DNA from: Actinoplanes sp. TBRC 11911
GTDB lineage: Bacteria; Actinomycetota; Actinomycetes; Mycobacteriales; Micromonosporaceae
Assembly: GCF_012933445.1 (NCBI RefSeq)
Contig: NZ_JABBNC010000038.1
Coordinates: 40,586 to 104,585, forward strand
Direction of reading: 5' to 3'
DNA length: 64,000 nt
Shown: piece by piece, positions 8,589-17,006 of the stretch
How the letters are laid out: each line of letters begins with the position of its first letter
How positions within the stretch are numbered: the first letter of the stretch is position 1
Translations under genes and position numbers: made by a program
Notes under the pieces: generated by a model
Told to the model about the DNA's origin: nothing
Databases searched by the model: none
Seen by the model: only the letters and a program-made list of their open reading frames with translations

Positions 8589-9935
8589 CTACCGGAGGAA
8601 CCCTTCGTAGTTACGCTGCATCAGCTGGCTCTCGATCTGCTTCACCGTCTCCAGACCCACCCCAACCATGATCAGGACGGCCGTACCACCGAACGGGAAG
8701 TTCTGGTACTGCTGCTGATTGAGCCAGATGAAGAAGAAGTTCGGCAGGACCGAGATCACACCGAGGTAGAGCGCGCCCGGGAGCGTGATCCGGCTGAGGA
8801 TGAAGTCCAGGTAGTCGGCAGTGGGCTTGCCCGGGCGAATACCCGGAACGAATCCACCGTACTTCTTCATGTTGTCCGCGACCTCGGTCGGGTTGAACGT
8901 GATCGAGACGTAGAAGTACGTGAAGAAGATGATCAGCAGGAAATAGACGCCGATGTAGAGCTCGCTGGTCGGGTCGGCCAGCCACTTCTGGATCCAGATC
9001 TGGTAACCCTTGAGGTTGTTCGGGTCGAAGAACTGGAGATACAGCTGCGGCAGGTAGAGCAGCGACGAGCCGAAGATGACCGGGACCACACCCGCCTGGT
9101 TCACCTTGAGCGGGATGTAGGTGGAGGTGCCGCCGTACATTCGGCGGCCGATCATGCGCTTGGCGTACTGCACCGGGATCCGGCGTTGTGCCTGCTCGAT
9201 GAAGACGACCAGGCAGATGATGACCAGTACCAGGCCGATCACCAGGAGGAACTTGCCGACGCCGCTGGACTGCTTGATCGTCCAGCCCTCGCCGGGGAGG
9301 CGAGCCGCGATCGAGGTGAAGATGAGCACGGACATGCCGTTACCGACACCCTTGTCGGTGATCAGCTCACCGAGCCACATCACCACACCGGTACCGGCGG
9401 TCATCGTCAGCACCAGGATGCCCAGCGTGAGCGGCATGGACAGCCCGGTGTTCTCCGGGATGATCTGCATCTTCGGGTCGCTCTGGTCACACGCGTTGCC
9501 GAAGAGCTGGCCCGTGCGGGCCAGGGCGACGAACGCCGAGGACTGCAGAACGGCCAGGCCGAGAGTGAGGTAACGGGTGTACTGCGTGATCTTCGCCTGG
9601 CCGGACTGACCCTCCTTGCGGAGCTGCTCGAGGCGGGGAATCACCACGGTGAGCAGCTGCAGGATGATCGACGCGGTGATGTACGGCATGATGCCGAGCG
9701 CGAAGATCGACAGGTGGAGCAGCGCCCCACCGGAGAACAGGTTCAGGAGGTTCAGGACACCGCCGCCGGCATTGGCGTCGTTCACCGCTTGAAGACACCG
9801 CTGCACGTTGGTGTAAGACACCCCTGGACTGGGCAGCGTCGCACCCAGCCGGTACAGCGCGATGATCGCGACTGTGAACAGCAGTTTCTTGCGCAGGTCA
9901 GGCGTCCGGAACGCACTGGTAAAGGCGGAGAGCAA
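8589..9935 (-). CDS. secY: Preprotein translocase subunit SecY
   Basis: The 448-residue protein with about ten membrane helices forms the central channel of the Sec translocon. The N-terminus (MLSAFTSAFRTPDLRKKLLF), the plug region and the C-terminal cytoplasmic loop (GFVPGIRPGKPTADYL) are all recognisable. The start is TTG at 9935, supported by GGAGG six bases upstream. A 242-base gap separates it from rplO, so a separate promoter is plausible. Its partner SecE is encoded at 38480. Confidence 0.97.
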   Translation of the reverse strand: MLSAFTSAFRTPDLRKKLLFTVAIIALYRLGATLPSPGVSYTNVQRCLQAVNDANAGGGVLNLLNLFSGGALLHLSIFALGIMPYITASIILQLLTVVIPRLEQLRKEGQSGQAKITQYTRYLTLGLAVLQSSAFVALARTGQLFGNACDQSDPKMQIIPENTGLSMPLTLGILVLTMTAGTGVVMWLGELITDKGVGNGMSVLIFTSIAARLPGEGWTIKQSSGVGKFLLVIGLVLVIICLVVFIEQAQRRIPVQYAKRMIGRRMYGGTSTYIPLKVNQAGVVPVIFGSSLLYLPQLYLQFFDPNNLKGYQIWIQKWLADPTSELYIGVYFLLIIFFTYFYVSITFNPTEVADNMKKYGGFVPGIRPGKPTADYLDFILSRITLPGALYLGVISVLPNFFFIWLNQQQYQNFPFGGTAVLIMVGVGLETVKQIESQLMQRNYEGFLR

Positions 9936-10177
9936 CTTCTTCCTCCTGCGCGAGGTTTACCGCCCATCGGGCGGGTGGGGAAGGCACCGGTCCGGACGAC
10001 CGATATCCCTAGCTGGGAACGGACTCTAACAGTCTTGTAGTGCCGCGGTGAGTCACGGTAGCCGTCACCGCGGGTAGGCATCCACCCCGCCAGAGAAATG
10101 GCTGGTCAGACGCCACAAAGGGGATGCCCGTCCGGGACCCGCGTTTCGCGTGTCCACGACGAGCACCCCCGCGGGCC

Positions 10178-10621
10178 TCACAGCTCGGTGGTGGTCCCAC
10201 CGGCGGCTGTGATTTTCTCCTTGGCCGACTCGCTGAACGCGTGCGCCGAGATGGTCAGCGACACGCCGCCCAGCTCGCCGGAGCCCAGCACCTTCACCGG
10301 CTGGCCCTTGCGGACGGCGCCGGCCGCGGCGAGTTCCACCGGGCCGACCTCCCCACCGTTCGGGAACAGCTCGGCGAGCTTGTCCAGGTTGACGACCTGG
10401 AAGACGACCTTGTTGTTGTTCTTGAAGCCCTTCAGCTTCGGCAGGCGCATGTGGATGGGCATCTGCCCACCCTCGAACGATGCCGGAACCTGGTAACGGG
10501 CCTTGGTGCCCTTGGTGCCGCGACCGGCGGTCTTGCCCTTGGAGCCCTCACCGCGACCCACGCGGGTCTTCGGCGTCTTGGCTCCGGGAGCCGGACGAAG
10601 GTGGTGGACCTTGATCGCCAT
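10178..10621 (-). CDS. rplO: 50S ribosomal protein L15
   Basis: The 147-residue protein has the glycine/lysine-rich N-terminus typical of L15 (RVGRGEGSKGKTAGRGTKG). L15 is a late-assembly protein of the large subunit. Its ATG shares one base with the rpmD stop (TAATG), which indicates translational coupling. It is the last ribosomal gene of the spc part of the superoperon. Confidence 0.97.
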   Translation of the reverse strand: MAIKVHHLRPAPGAKTPKTRVGRGEGSKGKTAGRGTKGTKARYQVPASFEGGQMPIHMRLPKLKGFKNNNKVVFQVVNLDKLAELFPNGGEVGPVELAAAGAVRKGQPVKVLGSGELGGVSLTISAHAFSESAKEKITAAGGTTTEL

Positions 10622-10803
10622 TACTCGACCTCCTCAACGCTCACGAGGTGGTTCACGGCGAAGATCATGCCCCGAATCTCGGGACGGTCCTCCTTGACCA
10701 CCACATCGTTGATCCGCTTCAGGCCGAGCGACCGCAGGGAGTCCCGCTGGTTCTGCTTACGGCCGATCTCGGACCGGATCTGGGTGACCTTCAAGCGTGC
10801 CAT
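10621..10803 (-). CDS. rpmD: 50S ribosomal protein L30
   Basis: The start is ATG at 10803, giving MARLKVTQIRSEIGRKQNQR and 60 residues, the usual length for bacterial L30. It overlaps rpsE by one base (TGATG) on one side and rplO by one base on the other. L30 binds 23S rRNA domain II/5S region. Confidence 0.96.
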   Translation of the reverse strand: MARLKVTQIRSEIGRKQNQRDSLRSLGLKRINDVVVKEDRPEIRGMIFAVNHLVSVEEVE

Positions 10804-11426
10804 CAGCGCACCGCCGCTTCCGCACGCGCCGCCAGCATGGCTGCGGGCGCCACGTCCTCGACCGGCAGACCGCGGCGGGCCGCGACCTGCTCCGGCGACT
10901 CGAGGCCCTTCAGCGCGGCCACCGTCGCGTGCACGATGTTGATCGGGTTCGACGAGCCGAGGCTCTTCGACAGCACGTCGTGGATGCCCGCGCACTCGAG
11001 CACGGCACGCACCGGGCCACCGGCGATGACACCGGTACCGGCGGAGGCCGGCTTGAGGAGCACGACACCCGCGGCCGCCTCACCGGTGACCGGGTGCGGG
11101 ATCGTCGCGCCGATCCGCGGAACCTTGAAGAAGTGCTTCTTGGCCTCCTCGACGCCCTTGGCGATGGCCGCGGGCACCTCCTTGGCCTTTCCGTAGCCGA
11201 TGCCGACGGTGCCGTCACCGTCGCCGACGATCACCAGGGCAGTGAAGCTGAAGCGACGACCACCCTTGACGACCTTGGCCACGCGGTTGATCGCGACGAC
11301 CCGCTCGAGATGCGGGGTCTTGTCGACGGGCGCGTTGCCGCGGCCGCCCTCACGGCGGTTGTCCCGGCGGTTGCCACCCTCGGTGTTACCGCCGGACCCG
11401 CCGCCTCGGCGCTGCTGACCAGGCAT
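10803..11426 (-). CDS. rpsE: 30S ribosomal protein S5
   Basis: The 207-residue protein carries a long Gly/Asn/Arg-rich N-terminal extension (first 40 residues), then the double-stranded RNA-binding S5 domain (LERVVAINRVAKVVKGGRRF) and the C-terminal S5 fold. S5 influences decoding accuracy and mRNA unwinding. It overlaps rpmD by one base and lies 13 bases after rplR. Confidence 0.97.
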   Translation of the reverse strand: MPGQQRRGGGSGGNTEGGNRRDNRREGGRGNAPVDKTPHLERVVAINRVAKVVKGGRRFSFTALVIVGDGDGTVGIGYGKAKEVPAAIAKGVEEAKKHFFKVPRIGATIPHPVTGEAAAGVVLLKPASAGTGVIAGGPVRAVLECAGIHDVLSKSLGSSNPINIVHATVAALKGLESPEQVAARRGLPVEDVAPAAMLAARAEAAVR

Positions 11427-11439
11427 TGGTCAATTCCTC

Positions 11440-11835
11440 CTAGAACTCGAGTCCGGCTTCGCGGGCGGCGTCGGCCAGAGACGCGATGCGCCCCGTGTAC
11501 TTGTTGCCGCCGCGGTCGAAGACGACCTTGGACACACCCGCGGACTTCGCCCGCTCGGCGATGAGAGCACCGACCTTGCCGGCCTGCGCGCTCTTGTCGC
11601 CCTCGGCACCCCGGATGGTGGTGTCGAGGGTCGAGGCGGAAGCCAGCGTGTGGCCCTTGATGTCGTCGATGACCTGCGCGGTGATGTGCCGCGAGGACCG
11701 AGTGACGACCAGGCGGGGACGCTCGGCGGTACCGCGGACGTTCTTGCGGACCCGGAAGTGCCGGCGCGCCTTGCCCACGGCACGCTTGGCGGCGACACCG
11801 CCGCCGTTGCGGCGCTTGAGAAGGGTGGCGGTCAC
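11440..11835 (-). CDS. rplR: 50S ribosomal protein L18
   Basis: The 131-residue protein contacts 5S rRNA. Typical motifs are RPRLVVTRSSRHITAQVIDD and the C-terminal GRIASLADAAREAGLEF. The GTG start at 11835 forms a GTGA overlap with the rplF stop, so its translation depends on rplF. Confidence 0.97.
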   Translation of the reverse strand: MTATLLKRRNGGGVAAKRAVGKARRHFRVRKNVRGTAERPRLVVTRSSRHITAQVIDDIKGHTLASASTLDTTIRGAEGDKSAQAGKVGALIAERAKSAGVSKVVFDRGGNKYTGRIASLADAAREAGLEF

Positions 11836-12371
11836 TTCTTGCCTGCCTTTCCAGCCTTACGCTTGATGACCTCGCCCTGGTACTTGATGCCCTTGCCCTT
11901 GTAGGGCTCCGGCGGGCGGATCTTCCGAATGTTGGCGGCGACCTCGCCCACCTGCTGCTTGTCGATGCCGGCAACGGTGAACTGCGTGGGCCGCTCGACC
12001 GTGAACGTGATGCCGGCCGGGGCCGGGATGTTCACCGGGTGCGAGAAGCCCAGGGCGAACTCGAGGTCCTTGCCCTTGGCGGTCACGCGGTAACCAGTGC
12101 CGTTGATCTCCAGGACCTTGGTGTAGCCCACGGTGACCCCGACGATCATGTTGTTGACCAGCGTACGGGACAGGCCGTGAAGCTCCTTGGCCCGGCGCTC
12201 GTCGTTGGGGCGGTTGACGTGCAGCTCGGCGCCGTCCTGCTCGACCGTGATCGGCTCGGCGACGGTGTGCGAGAGTTCGCCCTTGGGGCCCTTGACCTTG
12301 ACGGTCTGGCCCGAGATGGTGACGTCGACGCCGGACGGGACCGGGATCGACTTACGTCCGATTCGCGACAT
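11832..12371 (-). CDS. rplF: 50S ribosomal protein L6
   Basis: The 179-residue protein has the two repeated L6 domains. It opens with MSRIGRKSIPVPSGVDV and contains the conserved RPPEPYKGKGIKY motif near the C-terminus. L6 binds near the sarcin-ricin loop and L7/L12 stalk base. It follows rpsH by 17 bases and overlaps rplR by four. Confidence 0.97.
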   Translation of the reverse strand: MSRIGRKSIPVPSGVDVTISGQTVKVKGPKGELSHTVAEPITVEQDGAELHVNRPNDERRAKELHGLSRTLVNNMIVGVTVGYTKVLEINGTGYRVTAKGKDLEFALGFSHPVNIPAPAGITFTVERPTQFTVAGIDKQQVGEVAANIRKIRPPEPYKGKGIKYQGEVIKRKAGKAGKK

Positions 12372-12388
12372 GGTTTCTCAGTCTCCAG

Positions 12389-12796
12389 TTACCAGACGAA
12401 GGCGAGGACTTCCCCGCCAACGCTCCGCTTGCGGGCCTGCTTGTCGGTCAGCAGCCCCTGGGACGTCGAAATGATCGCGACGCCCAGGCCGCCGAGCACC
12501 CGGGGGAGCTCTTCGGACTTGGCGTAGACCCGGAGGCCGGGCTTCGACACGCGCTTGATGCCGGCCAGGCTGCGCTCGCGGTTCTGGCCGTACTTGAGCT
12601 CAACGACCAGACGCTTGCCGACAGCGCCCTCCTCAGGGTCCTCGGCAGCCCAGGAGGCGATGTAACCCTCGGACTTGAGGACCTCGGCGATGTTCGCCTT
12701 GATCTTCGAGAAGGGCATCGTCACCTTGTCGTGGTACGCCTGGTTGGCGTTACGCAGACGCGTCAGCATGTCTGCGATCGGGTCCGTCATCGTCAT
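12389..12796 (-). CDS. rpsH: 30S ribosomal protein S8
   Basis: The 135-residue protein starts MTMTDPIADMLTRLRNANQA and ends with the conserved SVGGEVLAFVW. S8 binds the central domain of 16S rRNA and in E. coli represses the spc operon. Whether that feedback exists here cannot be told from sequence. It follows rpsN after 74 bases. Confidence 0.97.
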   Translation of the reverse strand: MTMTDPIADMLTRLRNANQAYHDKVTMPFSKIKANIAEVLKSEGYIASWAAEDPEEGAVGKRLVVELKYGQNRERSLAGIKRVSKPGLRVYAKSEELPRVLGGLGVAIISTSQGLLTDKQARKRSVGGEVLAFVW

Positions 12797-12870
12797 GGGT
12801 GTTCGTCAACCTTTCTCGCCGGGGTTCCCGCGGATCGGGCCTACGGCGAAGCGGTATTGCAAAGTCAGGG

Positions 12871-13056
12871 TTACCAGGAAGCCTTGGACACGCCGGGAAG
12901 CTCACCGCGGTGAGCCATGTCCCGCACGCAAACCCGGCACAGGCCGAACTTGCGGTAGACCGAGTGCGGACGACCGCACTTCTGGCAGCGGGTGTAAGCG
13001 CGCACAGCGAACTTCGGCTTCGCGGCAGCCTTCAGGATCAGCGCCTTCTTAGCCAT
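12871..13056 (-). CDS. rpsN: 30S ribosomal protein S14 type Z
   Basis: The 61-residue zinc-binding form of S14 has Cys24, Cys27, Cys40 and Cys43 in the pattern CxxC-x12-CxxC. It sits in its usual place three bases after rplE. S14 lies in the head of the small subunit and assembles late. The short, cysteine-containing type is the zinc-replete paralogue. Confidence 0.97.
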   Translation of the reverse strand: MAKKALILKAAAKPKFAVRAYTRCQKCGRPHSVYRKFGLCRVCVRDMAHRGELPGVSKASW

Positions 13057-13059
13057 TGC

Positions 13060-13629
13060 TCAGTTCTCCTTGAACGGGAAGCCCAGGAGCTTGAGCAGCG
13101 CCCGGCCCTCGTCGTCGGTCTTGGCGGTCGTGACCACCGTGATGTCCATGCCCCGCGTGCGATCGATCCGGTCCTGGTCGATCTCGTGGAACACCGACTG
13201 TTCGGTCAGACCGAACGTGTAGTTGCCGTGACCGTCGAGCTTGCGGCCGTCGAGTCCGCGGAAGTCACGGATACGCGGCAGCGCGATGCTCAGCAGCCGG
13301 TCCAGGAACTCCCACATACGGTCGTTGCGGAGGGTGACCTTCGCGCCGATCGGCATGCCCTCACGCAGCTTGAACTGCGCGATGGACTTGGTCGCCCGCC
13401 GCACCAGCGGCTTCTGACCGGTGATCGTGGTCAGGTCGCGGACGGCGCCGTCGATCAGCTTGGCGTCCCGTGCGGCCTCGCCCACACCCATGTTCACGAC
13501 GACCTTGACCAGGCCGGGGATCTGCATGGGGTTGCTGTAGTGGTACTGCTCCTTGAGCGCGGACACGACGTCGTCGCGGTACTTCTGCTTCAAGCGAGGC
13601 AGCGTCTTGGTCTCGGTGGGGGCAGTCAT
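13060..13629 (-). CDS. rplE: 50S ribosomal protein L5
   Basis: The 189-residue protein binds 5S rRNA and forms part of bridge B1b. The motifs KVVVNMGVGEAARDAKLIDG and the C-terminal ALLKLLGFPFKEN are characteristic. The stop codon of rplX and the start of rplE share one base (TGATG). Confidence 0.97.
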   Translation of the reverse strand: MTAPTETKTLPRLKQKYRDDVVSALKEQYHYSNPMQIPGLVKVVVNMGVGEAARDAKLIDGAVRDLTTITGQKPLVRRATKSIAQFKLREGMPIGAKVTLRNDRMWEFLDRLLSIALPRIRDFRGLDGRKLDGHGNYTFGLTEQSVFHEIDQDRIDRTRGMDITVVTTAKTDDEGRALLKLLGFPFKEN

Positions 13630-13949
13630 CAGATTTCCTTACCGGTCGTACGCGCGATCCGGATCTTCTGACCGTTCTCGTCGATCCGGTAGCCGATCCG
13701 GGTCGGCTTGCCCTGGTCATCCACGATCTGCACGTTCGAGATGTGGATGGGGGCTTCCTGGGTCACGATGCCGCCGGTCTTCGAACCACGCTGCGTGGTC
13801 TGGATGCGCTCGTGCTTCTTGACGCGGTTGACGCCCTCGACCAGGACCTTGTCCTGCCGCGGGTAGGCCGCGATGACCTTGCCCTTGGCACCCTTGTCCT
13901 TGCCGGCGATGACGACGACCGTGTCGCCCTTCTTAATCTTCACGGTCAC
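13629..13949 (-). CDS. rplX: 50S ribosomal protein L24
   Basis: The 106-residue protein has the N-terminal KOW motif (KKGDTVVVIAGKDKGAKGKV). L24 is an assembly initiator near the exit tunnel. The GTG start at 13949 overlaps the rplN stop as GTGA. A second GTG two codons downstream is a possible alternative. Confidence 0.97.
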   Translation of the reverse strand: MTVKIKKGDTVVVIAGKDKGAKGKVIAAYPRQDKVLVEGVNRVKKHERIQTTQRGSKTGGIVTQEAPIHISNVQIVDDQGKPTRIGYRIDENGQKIRIARTTGKEI

Positions 13950-14314
13950 AACACCTCCGGTGCGAGACTGATGATCTTCATGAACCGCTTGTCGCGCAGC
14001 TCGCGCCCGACCGGGCCGAAGATGCGGGTACCGCGGGGGTCGCCGTCGTCACGGATGATGACGGCGGCGTTCTCGTCGAAGCGGATGTACGAGCCGTCCG
14101 GACGACGCCTCTCCTTGGACGTGCGCACGACGACCGCCTTGACGACGTCGCCCTTCTTCACGCCCGCGCCCGGGATGGCGTCCTTGACCGTGGCCACGAT
14201 GACGTCACCGATGCTCGCGTACCGGCGGCCGGAACCACCGAGTACGCGGATGCACAGGATCTCGCGCGCACCCGTGTTGTCGGCGACGCGCAGTCGCGAC
14301 TCCTGCTGGATCAC
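13946..14314 (-). CDS. rplN: 50S ribosomal protein L14
   Basis: The 122-residue protein begins MIQQESRLRVADNTGAREIL, the standard L14 sequence, and ends with ISLAPEVL. L14 makes intersubunit bridges B5 and B8. It is separated from rpsQ by 94 bases that hold a 9-bp hairpin (14379-14400). Confidence 0.97.
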   Translation of the reverse strand: MIQQESRLRVADNTGAREILCIRVLGGSGRRYASIGDVIVATVKDAIPGAGVKKGDVVKAVVVRTSKERRRPDGSYIRFDENAAVIIRDDGDPRGTRIFGPVGRELRDKRFMKIISLAPEVL

Positions 14315-14378
14315 TGGGGTCTCCTATGTCTGCCAGTTCTTCGAGTGTGACCGAAGCTTGGCGGAACGCTGGTGAGCC

Positions 14379-14400
14379 GGGCCGGCTGGAGAGCCGGCCC
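14379..14400 (-). promoter_or_regulatory. GC hairpin between rpsQ and rplN
   Basis: A 9-bp perfect stem (GGGCCGGCT and its complement) with loop GGAG lies eight bases past the rpsQ stop and is not followed by a T run. It probably acts as an RNA processing or stability element rather than a full terminator. Confidence 0.45.
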
Positions 14401-14408
14401 AGCCACAC

Positions 14409-14684
14409 TCACTTGGCCTTTTCGAGGATCTCCACGACCCGCCACCGCTTGGTGGCGGAGAGCGGACGGGTCTCCATCAGGAGCACGCGGTCACCGATGC
14501 CGCATGCGTTCTGCTCGTCGTGCACCTTGAGCTTGCGGGTGCGCCGCAGAACCTTGCCGTAGAGGGCGTGCTTGACGCGGTCCTCGACCTCGACGACAAC
14601 GGTCTTGTCCATCTTGTCGCTGACCACGAGACCCTCACGGACCTTGCGCGTGTTCCGCGTCTGGGTCGTGCTCTCGTCACTCAT
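14409..14684 (-). CDS. rpsQ: 30S ribosomal protein S17
   Basis: The 91-residue OB-fold protein has the motif GLVVSDKMDKTVVVEVEDRV and the conserved MET-RPLSATKRW region. S17 is a primary binder of 16S rRNA. It overlaps rpmC by four bases (ATGA). Confidence 0.97.
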   Translation of the reverse strand: MSDESTTQTRNTRKVREGLVVSDKMDKTVVVEVEDRVKHALYGKVLRRTRKLKVHDEQNACGIGDRVLLMETRPLSATKRWRVVEILEKAK

Positions 14685-14914
14685 GCTGTCACCTCGTCCG
14701 GCGCAACCGAGAGCCCAAGCTCGCGTTCACGCATGATCGTGTAGATCTTCGCGATGTCCTTGCGGACGACCTGGAGCCGACGGTGATTGTCGAGCTGGCC
14801 GGTCGCACCCTGCACGCGAAGGTTGAACAGCTCAGCCTTGGCCTCACGCAGACGCGCGACCAGGTCCTCGCCGGAGAGCTCGCGCAGCTCGGCGGCCTTG
14901 ATGCCGGCGGCCAT
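14681..14914 (-). CDS. rpmC: 50S ribosomal protein L29
   Basis: The 77-residue helical protein contains the signature LFNLRVQGATGQLDN and KDIAKIYTIMRER. L29 surrounds the exit tunnel and helps dock trigger factor and SRP. It overlaps rplP by one base and rpsQ by four. Confidence 0.97.
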   Translation of the reverse strand: MAAGIKAAELRELSGEDLVARLREAKAELFNLRVQGATGQLDNHRRLQVVRKDIAKIYTIMRERELGLSVAPDEVTA

Positions 14915-15339
14915 CAGCTTTCACCCACTTCGCGTGTCACGATGCGGCACTTCATCGGGAGCTTGTGGATCGCGCGGCGCATGGCCTCACGCGCGATCGT
15001 CTCGTTCGGGAACGACATCTCGAAAACGATGCGACCCGGCTTGACGTTCGCCACCCACCACTCCGGTGAACCCTTACCGGAACCCATCCGGGTCTCGGCC
15101 GGCTTCTTGGTCAGGGCCTGGTCGGGGAAGACCGAGATCCAGACCTTGCCGCCACGCTTGATGTGCCGGGTCATCGCGATACGCGCCGACTCGATCTGCC
15201 GGTTGGTCACGTACGCGGGCTCCAGCGCCTGGATACCGAACTCGCCGAAGACGACCCGGTTGCCGCCCTTGGACGCGCCGTGGCGGTCCGGGTGGTGCGG
15301 CTTGCGGAAGCCCTTCGGGGGCTTACGCGGGATCAGCAT
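14914..15339 (-). CDS. rplP: 50S ribosomal protein L16
   Basis: The 141-residue protein starts MLIPRKPPKGFRKPHHPDRH and contains the GSGKGSPEWWVA motif close to the A-site tRNA. L16 is needed for peptidyl-transferase-centre maturation. It lies three bases after rpsC and overlaps rpmC by one base. Confidence 0.97.
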   Translation of the reverse strand: MLIPRKPPKGFRKPHHPDRHGASKGGNRVVFGEFGIQALEPAYVTNRQIESARIAMTRHIKRGGKVWISVFPDQALTKKPAETRMGSGKGSPEWWVANVKPGRIVFEMSFPNETIAREAMRRAIHKLPMKCRIVTREVGES

Positions 15340-15342
15340 GGG

Positions 15343-16209
15343 TCAGCCCTCCTGCTGCGTTTCGGCCGCGGCCGGAGCAGCGGCGCTGTCGTTCGCGTCG
15401 GCGTTCGCCGCGGGACGGCCCGAATCGGCGTTCGCCGCCGCCTGCTGCGCGGCCCGGCCGGCGTCGGTGCCGCCGGCGGTCGTGCCGGACGAACCGGAAC
15501 GGCCACGGCGCGGACGCTCGGGGCGGTCACCGCGGTCACGGCGCGGACGCGCGGCGGGCGCCTCGGTGACGACCTCACGGCCCGGCACGGCGTCGCCCTT
15601 GTAGATCCAGACCTTCACGCCGATGCGGCCGAACGTGGTACGGGCCTCGAAGAAGCCGTACTCGATGTTCGCGCGCAGCGTGTGCAGCGGAACGCGACCC
15701 TCACGGTAGAACTCCGTGCGGCTCATCTCCGCGCCGCCCAGACGGCCGGAGACCTGCACCCGGATGCCCTTGACGATCGGGTTCTTCATGGCCGACTGCA
15801 TGGCCTTGCGCATCGCCCGGCGGAAGCTGACCCGGGAGGACAGCTGCTCGGCGACGCCCTGCGCCACCAGCTGAGCGTCCGACTCCGGGCTCTTCACCTC
15901 GAGGATGTTGAGCTGGACCTGCTTGCCGGTGAGCTTCTCCAGCTCGCCGCGGATCCGGTCGGCCTCCGCACCCTTACGGCCGATGACGATGCCCGGCCGG
16001 GCGGTGTGGATGTCGACCCGGACCCGGTCACGGGTGCGCTCGATGTCCACCTTGGAGATGCCGGCGCGCTCGAGGCCCTTGGACATCATGCGGCGGATCT
16101 TGACGTCCTCGCCGATGTAGTCCTTGTAGAGCTTGTCCGCGAACCAGCGGCTCTTCCAGTCGGTGGAGATGCCGAGCCGGAATCCGGTGGGGTGAACTTT
16201 CTGGCCCAT
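15343..16209 (-). CDS. rpsC: 30S ribosomal protein S3
   Basis: The 288-residue protein has an N-terminal KH domain (TARPGIVIGRKGAEADRIRG) and the C-terminal S3 fold. A low-complexity Arg/Ala/Asn tail of roughly 70 residues makes it longer than the E. coli protein (about 233). S3 lines the mRNA entry channel. Its start overlaps the rplV stop by one base. Confidence 0.97.
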   Translation of the reverse strand: MGQKVHPTGFRLGISTDWKSRWFADKLYKDYIGEDVKIRRMMSKGLERAGISKVDIERTRDRVRVDIHTARPGIVIGRKGAEADRIRGELEKLTGKQVQLNILEVKSPESDAQLVAQGVAEQLSSRVSFRRAMRKAMQSAMKNPIVKGIRVQVSGRLGGAEMSRTEFYREGRVPLHTLRANIEYGFFEARTTFGRIGVKVWIYKGDAVPGREVVTEAPAARPRRDRGDRPERPRRGRSGSSGTTAGGTDAGRAAQQAAANADSGRPAANADANDSAAAPAAAETQQEG

Positions 16210-16673
16210 TACTCGGACTCCTCCGTGGTCTGGGACTCGGCGGCCGGCGCGGCCTGCTTGGCCGGCGCAGCCTTCTTCGCCGCCGCGGCCTTCTTGGCCG
16301 GCCGGGCGACCTGGACCGCCTCGACGGCGATCGTGATGTGGCAGGTGCGCTTGCGGATCCGGTACGCCCGGCCCTGCGCCCGCGGACGGAACCGCTTGAG
16401 CGTCGGGCCCTCGTCGACGAACGCCTCGCTGACGAGGAGTGCGTCGGGGTCCAGCCGCTCGTTGTTCTCCGCGTTCGCCACGGCACTGGCAAGCACCTTG
16501 TAGACCTGCTCGCTGGCGGCCTGCGGCGCGAACTGCAGGACGGTGAGCGCCTCCTTCGCGGGCAGACCGCGGACGAGGTTGACCACCCGGCGCGCCTTGT
16601 TCGGCGAGATGCGCACGTGTCGCGCAACCGCCCGCGCGCCCGGAAGCACCGGAGCGTCGCCCTTCGTTGGCAT
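16209..16673 (-). CDS. rplV: 50S ribosomal protein L22
   Basis: The 154-residue protein has the L22 core (HVRISPNKARRVVNLVRGLP) and the long beta-hairpin that lines the exit tunnel. An Ala/Lys-rich tail (KKAAAAKKAAPAKQAA) ends the protein, as is common in actinobacteria. Mutations in the hairpin give macrolide resistance in other species. None is evident here. Confidence 0.97.
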   Translation of the reverse strand: MPTKGDAPVLPGARAVARHVRISPNKARRVVNLVRGLPAKEALTVLQFAPQAASEQVYKVLASAVANAENNERLDPDALLVSEAFVDEGPTLKRFRPRAQGRAYRIRKRTCHITIAVEAVQVARPAKKAAAAKKAAPAKQAAPAAESQTTEESE

Positions 16674-16711
16674 CGCTGTAGCTCCTAAATCCTCTGATCC
16701 GTGTATCTGCG

Positions 16712-16993
16712 TTAGCGGCGGCGGCTCTTGCGGTCGTCCTTCTCGTGACCCTTGAACGTGCGGGTCAGAGCGAACTCGCCAAGCTTGTGACCGACCATGG
16801 CCTCGGTGATGAACACCGGGACGTGCTTGCGGCCGTCGTGCACCGCGATCGTGTGCCCGAGCATGTCGGGGATGATCATCGAGCGCCGCGACCAGGTCTT
16901 GATGACGTTCTTCGAGTTCTTCTCGTTCTGGACTTCCACCTTCTTGATCAGGTGGTCGTCGACGAACGGGCCCTTCTTCAGGCTGCGAGGCAT
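16712..16993 (-). CDS. rpsS: 30S ribosomal protein S19
   Basis: The 93-residue protein begins MPRSLKKGPFVDDHLIKKVE and contains RRSMIIPDMLGHTIAVHDGR, both diagnostic for S19. It forms a complex with S13 in the head of the small subunit. It lies 13 bases after rplB and 38 bases before rplV. Confidence 0.97.
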   Translation of the reverse strand: MPRSLKKGPFVDDHLIKKVEVQNEKNSKNVIKTWSRRSMIIPDMLGHTIAVHDGRKHVPVFITEAMVGHKLGEFALTRTFKGHEKDDRKSRRR

Positions 16994-17006
16994 CTTCTAC
17001 TCCCGG